Of a DNA stretch of 64,000 nt, positions 46,914-57,298 are shown piece by piece. The stretch lies in contig JAJNNY010000060.1 in NCBI GenBank assembly GCA_022453515.1, positions 1 through 64,000 on the forward strand, given 5' to 3'. The notes below the pieces were generated by a model. That model did not search any database. It was not told where the DNA came from and saw nothing but the letters and a program-made list of their open reading frames with translations. Within the stretch, counting starts at the first letter, position 1. Each line of letters begins with the position of its first letter. The stretch comes from Astrocystis sublimbata. Its lineage: Eukaryota; Ascomycota; Sordariomycetes; Xylariales; Xylariaceae. The position numbers were made by a program, and so were the translations under genes.

Positions 46914-48922
46914 CGCGGCAAGTGGCAGTTGGGGATTTTCGACAACGAACGTGAACAACGAGTGTGGTGGTGTTTTGGTGAAGAGGGAAAAACACAAAAC
47001 AAAAAATCACGATACACCCATCATTCTCTTCTTACTGCGCCCCAACAGGGTCTTAAACTAAGTCGAGCATAGCAGATGACATAGTGGTGTTGGTCGGATG
47101 CCAATCCTGTCGGATGCTAGTCGGGTCGGATGCTGCGAGTCGAGGCTGGCGCCCAAGCCATATCGTACCACACCCACCTCGTATTGGGGATGCTGTTAGT
47201 CGGCCCCAAAATGTGACAGCTGCTGTGGAAAGGAGGTGAGCATGTAGCCTATGCATGTAAGATGGTATATGATGACATTCTAATATCCCCCAACGGTCAG
47301 CTCGATGCAACCCTGTTATCTAGCTGAGCACGCTGGAAAAACCCCTTCAAATAGCCGGCCTTTGTCCTCTTGTTCTTATTCCTAATCATGTATTGAGGGC
47401 GCAGAGAATTGTGTAGCTGAGGGGTCACGAATGGTTGAGGACATGGACGATCGCAATCTAACCTTCCACATACGGTTCTGCCAACCCCCTAGCTTTGTGG
47501 GGTTAGACAACACAATCGGAACCGGTGAATCAGATATTATGGACGGTTCTTCGGGAAGAATTCGGGTGAGATGGATGACTGGGGTCCTCGGCAGCATTAC
47601 CGTTAGGAACAGGTCGAATGAGGAAGGTCGATCTACAGGGCAGAAAGACGGACATGTGGCAGCACCGAATCCTGCCATGTGACAAGAGAACAGAATTAGA
47701 TTAGCGAGGACGAACACGAGCACCGGGCGTGGCCAACAGCTGCGATTCGCTCAAAATTGCAGTGGCTCGGTGAATTGTATAAATGAGTGACATGGTCGTA
47801 ATGTTTACAGTTTCGTTGGAAGTGCATACGTTCGCAGCTGCGTCGCTGACGTGATCCCTGTGGCTTGCTGTCGCTTCCTGGTTGATTGAACTTGGACAAG
47901 TCATGCGCATCCCACTTTCACTACCTAGATGGTGCGAAGAATATGATGAAGCGTCAGCAAGCCCAGCAGCAACTACTCCTGTTATGGAATGCTCATGAGA
48001 CAACATCGGGCCGCATTGGCAACAGCTGCACCAAATCAGTATTTTGACGCGATTAAGCCACAATGTTGATAACGTCGTATGTGCTCACGGATTCCACGGA
48101 TGAGTCGGGCGAAGGGGACAGGCGGTGACGGTGCTTAAACCGGGCTGCCACACACCACAGGGTAGACATCAAGATTCGATAACACATGCGCAGTTGCTAG
48201 ACTCGTCGACAGTAGATAGAAAGCTATGGTCCACTGGCCTCATGGCTGTGATACTAGCATGTCTCTAGAGTGACAAGTGAGGAAGACATCTTAACGGACG
48301 CCAGACCGTGTTCTGCTCTCATAGCCTGGAATCGCTACTAGTATATTCCGCAGGATGTGCAACAACTCCTGATATGATTTAAGGACGTAAGCTTACCCTG
48401 TGGTCCAGCTAAGGCAATATCGCTCTTCGGCTTTCATCGAGGAAAGGCTGTGTAAATAACACAGCCGTCTGCCTTGGAGTTTAGATTTGCACATTGATCA
48501 AATTCGTCTGTTGTCGGGCGTCTTTGCCGACATCCTGCTGCCCTAAGATTGAGGAGAACTCTGCATCAACGTTGCATACCGAGCGAGATGGATCAGTTAG
48601 TGCTGAGTGATGCGCAAAGCCCAAGTGCAATGGCCTTTTGACCAGGCTCGATGTCACCTCCCCCTCAATCGAATATAGCCAAACCCAGTCATGTATCTCA
48701 GTGCGTCGAAATAACGATGATTGATCGTATGTTTCGAGAAGCAATTGACCGCTGTTGCAGCCTGCCAGGGCTTCTGCGCCGGGCTCGGTGGTAATATCGT
48801 CTGAGTGGCGTCGAGGGCAAAAGTGCAATATGCCCAAGTCTAGCCCGTCGACCAACGTCATCTTCAGTAAGGGACGACCTTGTCCGAGTCTTGTAAGACA
48901 CGAAAGACGAAGGCCTGGATCC
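46914..48922. other. Gene-free stretch, 2 kb
   Basis: No gene supported. An open frame at 48481-48861 (-) lacks motif, splice partners and family resemblance. The left end is the glyoxal oxidase promoter. Confidence 0.45.
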
Positions 48923-50020
48923 TCAAGATGCGGGATGCAGGCTCGTCGAGGTCCTCTGCTTACTGCTCATCTCGGCGAACATGGCCTTGGTCTGCAGGTC
49001 AGAGTCGACGCCCCTCCACTTGCGGCCGTTGCGATGCTGGAGGCAGACCTCGCGGCCGTCGCCGGGGTAATAGAGCCAACAGGCCCACTTGGCCCAATGG
49101 CCTTCCTTCATCTGCGTGCGGGCGCGCTGCCCCACATGGTCCTCGATGAAGTCGCCGCGGGCGATGGCCAGCCGGGTCGGGAAGATGCGCGCCCGGTAGT
49201 GATCCCTCGCGGCGATGTGCGGCTTGTCGTGCCAGAAGAACAGCGGGGTCAGCGGGACAACAGTGCCACTGTCTTCGCCGTCTTCGCCGCCGCCGTGGCT
49301 GCTGTTCCGGGTAGTGGGAAAGTCGCGCTTGAACTTGGCCGTCAGCGCGCGCAAGGCGGGAAACGGCAGGACATGCGACGAGGTCGCATACGATAACATG
49401 CGCACCGCAGGCAGGCAGATGTACTTGACGGGCGCTGCGGCGTCGCCCTCAGAAGCTTGCATGACGTCGACCAGGCTCTCGAGCGGAATGTCGCGCGCGA
49501 GGGGCCAGTCGTGCTGCTGGATCCAGACGTAGGGCGTCTCGGCCTCTCTCAGCGCCGAGCGTACCGCGAGGCCGAAGCCGATGCGACCGGCGGGCTCTAT
49601 GAAGGTGACCTGTTTGTCCTTGGTTTGCAGGATCGACAGTGTAACATAGTTATGGGCGAGATGAGGCGATCCGTATTCAGCTTGTCCTTGCCTAGGACAG
49701 AGCGCAGGCGATGGGTGGTCTCTCTCGGGATACCATTCTCTGACGATGAGGTCCTTCACATTGCTCTTATACAGCTCGACGGCCTTGGCGCCTTCGGCTG
49801 TGACCTGGCCTTTTTTGAGGCGATTGACATCCCCGATGCGATCATATGTGTCGAAGACAACGATGACTTGGCATGAGAGCAAGGCTGGACAGTGCCGCTT
49901 GAACGAGGCCAGAATGCTGGCGACAAGATCCGTCGAAGGCGCGGACGGGGTTGGCGAGGTCGTGATAATCAGTGTCACCAAATGGGATAGCGGGGTGAGG
50001 GCGCCATCTTGGATGGACAT
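48923..50020 (-). CDS. Glycosyltransferase-like protein
   Basis: A single exon of 365 aa with no signal peptide or membrane segment. The start VTLIITTSPTPSAPSTDLV, then CQVIVVFDTYDR, resembles the beta-alpha-beta nucleotide-sugar fold of GT-A transferases. YVWIQQHDWPLARDIPLESLVDVM follows, with a D-x-x-x-x-D type acidic stretch where a metal site might sit. I recall similar single-domain fungal proteins but no characterised member. The GT-A reading is an inference from pattern and could be wrong; sugar donor and acceptor are unknown. Confidence 0.5.
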   Translation of the reverse strand: MSIQDGALTPLSHLVTLIITTSPTPSAPSTDLVASILASFKRHCPALLSCQVIVVFDTYDRIGDVNRLKKGQVTAEGAKAVELYKSNVKDLIVREWYPERDHPSPALCPRQGQAEYGSPHLAHNYVTLSILQTKDKQVTFIEPAGRIGFGLAVRSALREAETPYVWIQQHDWPLARDIPLESLVDVMQASEGDAAAPVKYICLPAVRMLSYATSSHVLPFPALRALTAKFKRDFPTTRNSSHGGGEDGEDSGTVVPLTPLFFWHDKPHIAARDHYRARIFPTRLAIARGDFIEDHVGQRARTQMKEGHWAKWACWLYYPGDGREVCLQHRNGRKWRGVDSDLQTKAMFAEMSSKQRTSTSLHPAS

Positions 50021-50429
50021 CTCATCGGGATATGTTCACGGCGCGCGGTTTGCGCAAACGGTGAGTAGGTAGCTGCTTGAGAAAACCTTGTGTATCGCAA
50101 TTCATGTTTTCGGCGCATGAGTTTTCATGACTTTGCCTAATGTGCAGGTGTAAGTTGAACCTCAAGATGAACCTGGAAGTACCTACCTCCAGTGCTAAGG
50201 CACTGAAGGTTTTCAAGTTCAGCAGCTGTTGATCAAAGGAGGGCAGCTGGGACCACATGGCAGCTCTACCAAATAATCAGGGCATGGCCGCAGTAAGAAC
50301 CAGTGAACTTAGTCCCGTTTCAATATTGCAGGGACCTTGTGTGTCAATCAATAATTCTACACATACATTATTTCTTATAAAGCTGGAAATTCTATGATAC
50401 ATTAACTTGGCCTTTAGAAATATACAATT
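50021..50429. other. Intergenic region, 0.4 kb
   Basis: Between the start of the glycosyltransferase-like gene and the stop of the CE16 gene, both minus strand. Nothing else seen. Confidence 0.5.
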
Positions 50430-51739
50430 CTACTTATAATAAGTCGCGTACGACGAGTTGCCCTCCAACGCCTTCGCAAACTCCTTTCCAATAACCTCAT
50501 CTAGCCACCATGTCAGTACATGTCGCATCGTGAAAGGGACCAATCTCGGAATGCACTTACCAGCCCTGGGAGAAGGATGCAGCGGATCCCACCTATCAAT
50601 CGTGTAAGCCTCACTCAATCAACACCAAGCAACAGTCAGAACATACCACAGAAAACTATCGAGCGGATCTTCCGCGCCATAGCACCCATCCAGCGACATC
50701 GGGTCCTTACACGTCTCATAATACCCCGTGGCATGAAACGGCGCATCGAGATACATCTCCGGCTTCGCCATGATATCCAGGAGTATCCGGTGTGTATCAA
50801 AGACGACGAACTCAGCCCCCGGCCACCTCTTCTGCACCAGCAGCTGGAACGGCACGCCGTAGTCGTACAGCTCGTTCACCACCGTCGTGTACTCGCGCAT
50901 CTTCTCCTCGTACTCGTCGTCGCCGTCGGGGTAGTAGGCCGTCTTGTTAGTCCACAAGCTCGAGTCGCCGGCGCCGCCATTTGCGGGCGACGCGTACAGC
51001 GGGGATTTCTCCAGCGGCGCCTGCGTGAAGAGCGCGAAGCGCCGCCCGCCGTTGCGGTAGACGGCGTCGAAGGTCGCCCACACGCAGTCCATGTAGTCTG
51101 CGATGGTGCGCCCGGCGTTCTGCTTGCCCAGCAGAAACCCGCTGTTGCCGAGGTCGTTGGTGCCGATCCAGAGCGTGTACACCGTGTTGCGCGACGTGCG
51201 GTTGCGCAGGTAGGTGCTGTTGGGGTGTGTGCGCGCGTACTCGATGTCGGCCTCGAAGGCGGGGATCTCGTAGTCGAGGACGGATGGGAACGGCGCGTTG
51301 ATCAGGTCGAGGTAGCGGTATGTAACGTCGTTCGAGCACACGGCGCCACCAACTATTTGGTTTTGCACCCGTCAGACACCACACCAACATTCCTTCCAGC
51401 TACCTATATCAACCACACCTTGCTGGTCTGGTTTGGTTTTGGAGGTCTGGGAACCGCGACCAATTACTTACCTGCGTAGTTGTACGTCGTCGCCCCGAGC
51501 TTCTCGGACGTGTAGTGAGTCCACGTGTAACCGCCCGTCGCATTGTAGATGGGCGCATGCTCGCCCAGCGGCGGAGCCCCGCCGTGGCCGAGTAGGTAGA
51601 TGAGAAGCCCGTTGTCGGAGTAGCTGTCGCCGAAGACGACCAGGTTGTCGACCTTTTTGGAAGTGGGATAACCATGATTATAACCACCGGCGTCGATGCC
51701 GACAGCAAGGCCGGCGAGCAGCAGTGCTTGGAACAACAT
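50430..51739 (-). CDS. Secreted SGNH acetylesterase (CE16-like)
   Basis: Four exons, 51739-51472, 51352-50647, 50592-50561 and 50500-50430, give 358 aa. After the signal peptide (MLFQALLLAGLAVGIDA) come the SGNH blocks: VVFGDSYSDNG with nucleophile Ser (about S39), the Gly of VGGAVC, WIGTNDLG, and the C-terminal WDPLHPSPRAG with the catalytic Asp/His pair. This order fits CE16 exo-acetylesterases that deacetylate hemicellulose oligosaccharides. The third intron (50560-50501) is exactly 60 nt and has no stop, so its retention would keep the frame and add 20 residues. Confidence 0.88.
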
Positions 51740-52099
51740 GACTGGCTTGTCCAAAGTTGGCGACGCGGGATAGAGGATAGGATGGGAAGCTCTTCATGTA
51801 AGGGCCGCGTGCGGGCCACGAGTTTCTTTTTCATACCCGCAGGGTCAAAGTTTGTAATGCTTGATCTACATACTTAATGACAGCCTACATATATACACGT
51901 GAAGAACGCCTTGCCTTCAGCTGCGATGGATTCTCGTGGGTTTCCACCGTGCGACTGGGGGCTCCGGGCTTGGACCCCGTAAGCATGCATGGCGATAGCT
52001 GCATGATGATGAAAGGTTCCGAGGCTAGGTGAGACGAAAAGGTAGGCAAGGTAGATAAGGTGCAGGGTATGTTACTGTTGCCTTGCGCTGCCTTCCGAC

Positions 52100-52127
52100 A
52101 TGATGATGATAATGATGATGATGATGG
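52100..52127. repeat. GAT trinucleotide microsatellite
   Basis: A near-perfect run of ATG/GAT triplets with one interruption (GATAATGAT). Confidence 0.8.
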
Positions 52128-52414
52128 CTTGGGGGCAGATGTTACGTAAATGCCACTACGAAAGTATCTGTGAGAATATCCGGCAGCTTCATTGGAGTCT
52201 GGGGGTGGCTTAACAATACCTGAGTATTTCAAATCAGGCTGTGCTGCATGCTGCCTACCTGCCGGGCCTGCTTCCGCCATAAGGCTATACAATGTCTTTT
52301 GGGGTTATTGATGCAAAGAAATCATAGGCTATCAGATTGGTGGCCCTTCGTGTATCTCATTTGACAATCCTGGAAGGTCCCATAAGATCGCGTACCTTGC
52401 CATGTAGGGGTAAG

Positions 52415-52528
52415 ATTAAGTGTCCGGTGTAGTTGAGTGTAGGTAGATGTAGACCCGGACACTTAATGTGACCCCCACTGCCGGACACTTAGGTGTGTAG
52501 TCTTACGCCCTTGTGCCGGACACTTAAT
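52415..52528. repeat. CCGGACACTTAAT repeat cluster
   Basis: Three direct copies of CCGGACACTTA(AT) at 52455-52467, 52481-52491 and 52516-52528, and one inverted copy ATTAAGTGTCCGG at 52415-52427. The arrangement recalls the end of a small transposon or MITE, but neither a target duplication nor a second end was found. Confidence 0.6.
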
Positions 52529-53061
52529 GTGACTCCCCCTTGCTTGCCTGCCCGAACTGCCGCAACAGACAAGGCTTACCTAGTGTAGTGTGCGCATGGT
52601 TGATCGAGTGGAGAGTGCCGGATGGATTCTCGCTCATAATGAGACAACGGCGATCAATAAACGGAGGGATGTAAGTCAGATTTTAGGTAAGGTTCGGGGT
52701 AGTATTTGGCCCCGGCGTCCCGGAGGCTTTGGCCGGCTGTGTCCGAATGCCCGATCCCATCCATCTGTTTATTGAAGGCAGAAGCAGCAGCAGCCTTGCT
52801 GAGGTCTTTTTCCCTCCCAATGTGACTCTTATTTCCATATTGAAATAGGGCAGGCACATAAACCAATGAAAACCAGAATATGGTCCGATGCAGGTACAGA
52901 GTCAGACAGTGAATGAACAACCCCACCAATTCGCCAAGCACGGACCCCACCTACATCCAGGAGTCTTAGTCACCACTTCTGCCTAATCCAATTCTGCCTC
53001 CTTCCACCGCCTTCTCACCCGGTAAGCACCCAGCAAGGTCCTCACCCGTCTCACCCAAGCT

Positions 53062-53068
53062 TATAAAT
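53062..53068 (+). promoter_or_regulatory. TATA box of U4 snRNA gene
   Basis: TATAAAT followed by a long pyrimidine-rich tract, 59 nt upstream of the inferred U4 5' end. This is the layout of a strong fungal RNA polymerase II promoter. Confidence 0.7.
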
Positions 53069-53120
53069 ACCCCCATCTCTCTCCCACTTTTTCTGTTCCC
53101 TTTTCCTTCCTTTCTCCTCC

Positions 53121-53250
53121 ATCCCAGTGCACGGGCTTTACGCGTCACAGTGAGGAGTAATCCGAGTGCGTGTTTTTGCTAGTTGAAAACTATAACTATG
53201 ACCACTTCTACCTTGCTTCGGTCGGGTAGGGAATTTTTGTATCAAAAAGA
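53121..53250 (+). ncRNA. U4: U4 spliceosomal snRNA
   Basis: The sequence follows fungal U4 block by block. ATCCCAGTGCACGGG at 53121-53135 corresponds to the 5' end that pairs with U6 (stem II). The 5' stem-loop has an ACGC/GCGT stem and the kink-turn CAGTGAGGA...TCCGAG, the binding site of Snu13/15.5K and Prp31. GTGTTTTTGCTAGTTGAAA is the stem I region that pairs with U6. A hairpin (CTACC...GGTAG) sits immediately before the Sm site AATTTTTG at 53232-53239. The 3' end, about 53245-53255, is estimated. It acts in the U4/U6.U5 tri-snRNP. A 61-codon frame crossing it has no coding support. Confidence 0.92.
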
Positions 53251-53255
53251 ACACC

Positions 53256-54105
53256 CTCGTTTTTTCATCTCCATCGCCGCCCTTGTGGTGCGAGGCGAAG
53301 AAGAAACTCCCCTCTCCTTTGGCCCCATCATGATTGCTTGTCCGATGCTTCATGCTGGGCTACTGTATGAGTGCTTGGCTTAGATGCTTGCTGGAACGCT
53401 GCCAGTCTCAGGTATAGTCATCTATTCTGATTCAATGTGGCATCAACGGGCATAGTCTGCTGCTTGTCTGAACTTATGTCGAACTTGTGATCAAAGATAA
53501 ATGATACGACCGTGATGTGATGTCTACCTAGGTCCTGTGCTCATATCATAATATTGAGCCGCGATGAAGCGTCGCTTCCGATACCTCGCACCCAGTGCTA
53601 CCTTTGTAGTTATCGCTCGAGCGTAACGATGCATCTATCTGGCTAGGTACAGCGGCGCGATATTTTCAGTATCAACCGCCTTCGCAGCGAGTGCGGCGCA
53701 TCTATCTCTTTGACCATGCTGCGACTATTCCCCGGCTTGCTTTGCTATCCACAGCAAGCACGAGTCGGGCTCCCAGTCCGACGCCCTTTGCTTCCCTGCT
53801 CCCCGCTCGCGACGAGTGTAATGTGATGCTATGATCGGTCATCCATCGTACAAGGAGGAGCAAATCCGGTTCAAGGTCGATGGTCTGGCATCGTAGGATC
53901 TGCGCCGGGCGTAAGGTTGATCTGACCGTACCAGGCGATTCGTCTCCGTTGCCTGTTGCCTGCGGGCATTGTGTGGTATAAAATGCGATCGACTCGAGTC
54001 GGGCATGCGTCACTTCCTGCTACGCTTGCATGACGAGTAGGCAGCTGGCCGTTTCGTGAGTAATATGTCTCGTCTGTCTGACCTCTTCTCTCGTCGCGGG
54101 CTCGT
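53256..54105. other. Gene-free stretch, 0.85 kb
   Basis: 3' flank of U4 and of the zinc-finger gene. A 103-codon frame on the minus strand (54013-53702) has no supporting feature. Confidence 0.5.
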
Positions 54106-54765
54106 TCAATCGGTCGGGAATCGGGGGTTGTAGACCTCGTAGCCTTCGTCGTCGGTGTCGCTCTCGATATCGAGCGCCAGATGCTCTCGGCCGGGGATCA
54201 CAGGCACCGGGGCCTTCGCCTTCGTCTCCATCTTCATCTTCATCTCGACGTCCTCACTTCCCGCCCCAGCACCTCCCCCAACAGGCGCAAAAGCGCTCTT
54301 GAACCCCGACTTCTTAAACCCGCTCTTCTTGAACCCACCACCACCGCCTCCGCCATCATTCGCAGCACCAGCACTCGCGTCGACACCACCACCACCCAGC
54401 TTGATACTGATGAGCCCATCAGCCTTGGCCTCGGCGCGCCGCGCCCGCGCGCCCGCGGTGGGGTCCTTGACCATCTGCTTCATGTCCTTCATGCGCTGGC
54501 GGTGGCTGTGGTCGTAGCTGCTCAGGTGGGCCTCGTAGTCGTTCATGCGCGAGTACCCCTTGGAGCACAGGTCGCAGTAGAAGGACTGCAGCGCGGCGCG
54601 CGCCGACGACGTCTGTGCTGGGGGCAGGGTTTGGTGGCGCTGTGGGAGGGAAGAAAGGGAGGTTAGTTGCCTGGTTTTAAGAGATGCGTGCGTGCGCGCG
54701 TGTTGTGTCGCGATTTGGGTGTACGGAGGGTATGGAGGGGGCGGCGAGGTGCTTACTGGTGGCAT
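54106..54765 (-). CDS. C2H2 zinc-finger protein with Gly-rich region
   Basis: Two exons: a 9-nt exon 54765-54757 (MPP) and 54639-54106, giving 180 aa. The 117-nt intron has GTAAGC, a CTAAC branch site and CCACAG. It is a multiple of three without stops, so read-through would give 219 aa in frame. The finger is FYCDLCSKGYSRMNDYEAHLSS...H, followed by HRQRMKDMKQM, a context seen in nuclear RNA-processing C2H2 proteins. A poly-Gly stretch with repeated FKKSG units and an acidic tail (IESDTDDEGYEVYNPRFP) follow. It is probably nuclear, with unknown target. It diverges from MCP1 across 476 bp. Confidence 0.8.
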   Translation of the reverse strand: MPPVSTSPPPPYPPYTQIATQHARTHASLKTRQLTSLSSLPQRHQTLPPAQTSSARAALQSFYCDLCSKGYSRMNDYEAHLSSYDHSHRQRMKDMKQMVKDPTAGARARRAEAKADGLISIKLGGGGVDASAGAANDGGGGGGGFKKSGFKKSGFKSAFAPVGGGAGAGSEDVEMKMKMETKAKAPVPVIPGREHLALDIESDTDDEGYEVYNPRFPTD

Positions 54766-55241
54766 TTTGACTGGATTCTCTCGGCTTGCTGTGGTGGTGT
54801 ATTGTCTTTCTCGATGGATGCGATGACCGTCGTCGTCTGGGGGTCGTGAAGTTGTGGTTTGTCGATTGAATTTGCGAGGTCGGCTACTGACTGACAAGCA
54901 GAATGAGCTCTGACGATGGATGGATTGGACACGAAAGATGTTGTGACCTGGTCACGCTGGGTGACGGGCGCCAGGTTACCGAGTCGCGTGCCTGTTACTG
55001 ATCGACCGGCTCTGGGGAAGTACCTAGCGTAAATTTGGGGATGCCACAGCGGGGCAGCGGACTGTAATCCGCGCCTGAGGATTGGCTAACACCGAATTTC
55101 TTGTTCACATGTTGAATTCGCAACACCAAAAACACCATCACGAGATACCTAACAAGATACAGAATACCCAGCACCGTATATGATATATGATATAATCTTA
55201 GACCCTCGACACACGCATTGCGTGCTCTTTAATCCGCCACC
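54766..55241. promoter_or_regulatory. Divergent promoter region of zinc-finger gene and MCP1
   Basis: 476 bp between two divergent starts. The MCP1 start has a good CCACCATGG context. No motif assigned. Confidence 0.45.
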
Positions 55242-56283
55242 ATGGCGTCCGATTCCGCCTCGCTGAATCACAAAGAGTCGCAGGCGTCTCTGATCTCGCT
55301 GGCCCGCCTCGATCCCTCGCCCATAGATATGTCCGAGAAGGAACTGCCACCCTTGCCCGACGAGGCCATGGAGTCTTCCGCCTCGACCATACATCCCCTC
55401 TCTCGGAGCTCGACCGCGTCGCTGGGTCTCAGTGGCGGCGGTCGCGGGCCCATCTTCTACTGTTTGTCATACATCCTCGTCTGACAGACAGACAGAAAGT
55501 TTGGAACTAACACAAACAGTAACCCGCATCCAGCGCTACTCGAGCTACACCTTTACCGTCTTCGCCGGCCTCCACCTCGCCAACACCTCGCTGATCCCCC
55601 TACTATACCGCTCCGTGCCGTACTCCGAGCCCTTCCTGCTCATGACCCGCGAGCTATACCAGACCTCGCTCACCGAGCCCCTACTCGTGGCGCTCCCCGT
55701 GCTCGCCCACGTCGGCTCCGGCATCGCGCTCCGCCTACTACGGCGAGCGCAGAACAAGCGGCGCTACCACGGCGACGACGCCCACCACCACCACCACACC
55801 TCAACATCCCCTCACAAAAACTCCGGTGCGCGAATATGGCCCCCCGTGAGCAGAATCGCCCTCTCAGGCTACCTGACCACGCTCCTCCTGACCTCGCACG
55901 TGGCCATGAACCGCATCCTCCCCTACATCGTGGACGGCGACAGCTCGAACATCGGGCTCGCGTACGTGGCGCACGGCTTCGCGCGACATCCTGTCTCAGC
56001 CTACATCGCGTACACACTGCTGCTTTCCGTCAGCGCGGGCCACATGGTGTGGGGGCTAGCGCGGTGGCTGGACCTCAGCCCGCCCGGGAACTGGAAGTGG
56101 GTGACGTACGACAAGACCATGCGCAAGAGGCGGAGGCGGGCGTGGTGGGCTATTCAGGGGGTTGCGGTGGCGCTTGCGGCTACGTGGGCTGCGGGTGGGT
56201 TGGGGGTTGTGGCGAGGGCGGGGAGTACCGAGGGTTGGTTGGGGAGGGTGTATGATGGCATTTATGAGTTTGCGGGGAGGTAG
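55242..56283 (+). CDS. MCP1: Mcp1-like mitochondrial membrane protein (DUF1691)
   Basis: Two exons, 55242-55461 and 55520-56283, joined in phase, give 327 aa. A Ser-rich, charged N-terminus is followed by RIQRYSSYTFTVFAGLHLANTSLIPLL, the first DUF1691 unit. A second, similar unit comes later (RIALSGYLTTLLLTSHVAMNRILP ... YIAYTLLLSVSAGHMVWGLARWL). Membrane helices carry His residues (FAGLHLAN, TSHVAMNR, SAGHMVWG). Yeast Mcp1 lies in the mitochondrial outer membrane and suppresses loss of the ER-mitochondria tether, pointing to lipid exchange. A His-rich loop (AHHHHHT) separates the two units. Confidence 0.88.
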
Positions 56284-56935
56284 GGGGGTTGTTACCTGTG
56301 ACCTAGGTAGGTACGTGTATGGATGATTATGAATGAAATGTGAATGGGGATGTGGATGTGGATGTGGGAGGATGGAAGGGAGTATCTACTTACTCAGACG
56401 GTGTTTATGGATGTATGAGTGGGCATGCTTGTTAGGTGTAGAAACTACGATATATATATTTACAGGTAGACAAGGTAAACAAAAATAGACCAATGAGCCA
56501 TATGACCTATGTTGCAGGAGCCCTTTCAATGACGGGCGCTACATAGAAGGGGCTTCGAGTGGAATTCGGCATGGGACGGCGAGTTGGAAATATAGTGGCA
56601 TTTATTGGTAAGTCTATTGAAGAGTACGTCACGCGAAGAATGTCTTCGCCATCTTCATTTGAAGCGGTAACTGTGTATGAAGACGTTGTCTTGTGTGTAT
56701 TATCAATCTCGTTCGTTGTTGTTTATTAATAGGTAGTAGCCCATAACGCCGTACCTGATCAGCCCCCATCCATTGTGTATCATGTGCAGCAACGCCGTTC
56801 GTTCATTGTATCGTGTGTGTTGTAAGTAAGCAAGTTACCGCCCGTACTCGTCCCTTCCCAATCCATTAACACCAGACGGTTCCATCCCAAATCATACAAT
56901 CTGCCCATCCTCTCTCCCTCTCCTTTACGTATCAT
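56284..56935. other. Gene-free stretch between two 3' ends
   Basis: 652 bp. Starts with CCTAGGTAGGTAC just after MCP1. No gene supported. Confidence 0.5.
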
Positions 56936-57298
56936 CTACGCACCACCCTCCCGCTTCGCATACTCATCCTCCATCTTCTCCTCATAGGATTCGTCGTCCT
57001 CCTTCTTCACCTGCTGCTGTTTCGATCCCGAATCCGAGTCCAAGACTTCAGAGATGCGCCCCTGGCTCTGGTTCTGGCTCTGTACGTAATTCCCGCTCGG
57101 CCGCTCCGTCGTCTCGTACTCGGCCGCCTGTCCCGGCAGCTGGCGCATGCGCTGCGTGTGCGTCCCGCTGGCGTCGCTGACCGTGCGCTCCGCGTACGCC
57201 ATGCTCTGCGTCTGCGGGCGCCCGCCGTTCGATGAGGACGAGGACGAGGAAGACGACGAGGTGAAGCTGTAGGAGAAGGATGAGGTTTGGGAGGGCAT
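56936..57298 (-). CDS. Small Ser-rich conserved protein of unknown function
   Basis: A single exon of 120 aa. A Ser-homopolymer N-terminus (SFTSSSSSSSSSSNGG) leads to AYAERTVSDASGTHTQR, then a polar, charged C-terminus ending EEKMEDEYAKREGGA. I recall the C-terminal block as shared by short fungal proteins without known function. It has no signal peptide or membrane span and looks largely disordered. The long pyrimidine- and TG-rich leader upstream (57300-57430) fits an expressed gene. Confidence 0.7.
   Translation of the reverse strand: MPSQTSSFSYSFTSSSSSSSSSSNGGRPQTQSMAYAERTVSDASGTHTQRMRQLPGQAAEYETTERPSGNYVQSQNQSQGRISEVLDSDSGSKQQQVKKEDDESYEEKMEDEYAKREGGA

Larger units (their letters stand above)
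51740..53120. other. Intergenic region with short repeats
   Basis: Left part is the CE16 promoter. It has a GAT microsatellite at 52100-52127 and the CCGGACACTTA repeat cluster at 52415-52528. The right end is the U4 promoter. No protein gene supported. Confidence 0.5.

Noticed and set aside
48481..48861. 126-codon ORF on the minus strand
   Set aside because: No recognisable domain, no secretion signal and no in-phase splice partner; its composition looks non-coding.
50520..51479. 319-codon ORF on the plus strand
   Set aside because: It is an antisense shadow of the CE16 gene, which has all catalytic blocks and splice sites on the other strand.
53198..53383. 61-codon ORF on the plus strand
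   Set aside because: It overlaps the 3' half of the U4 snRNA and its frame is explained by chance; there is no motif or splice support.
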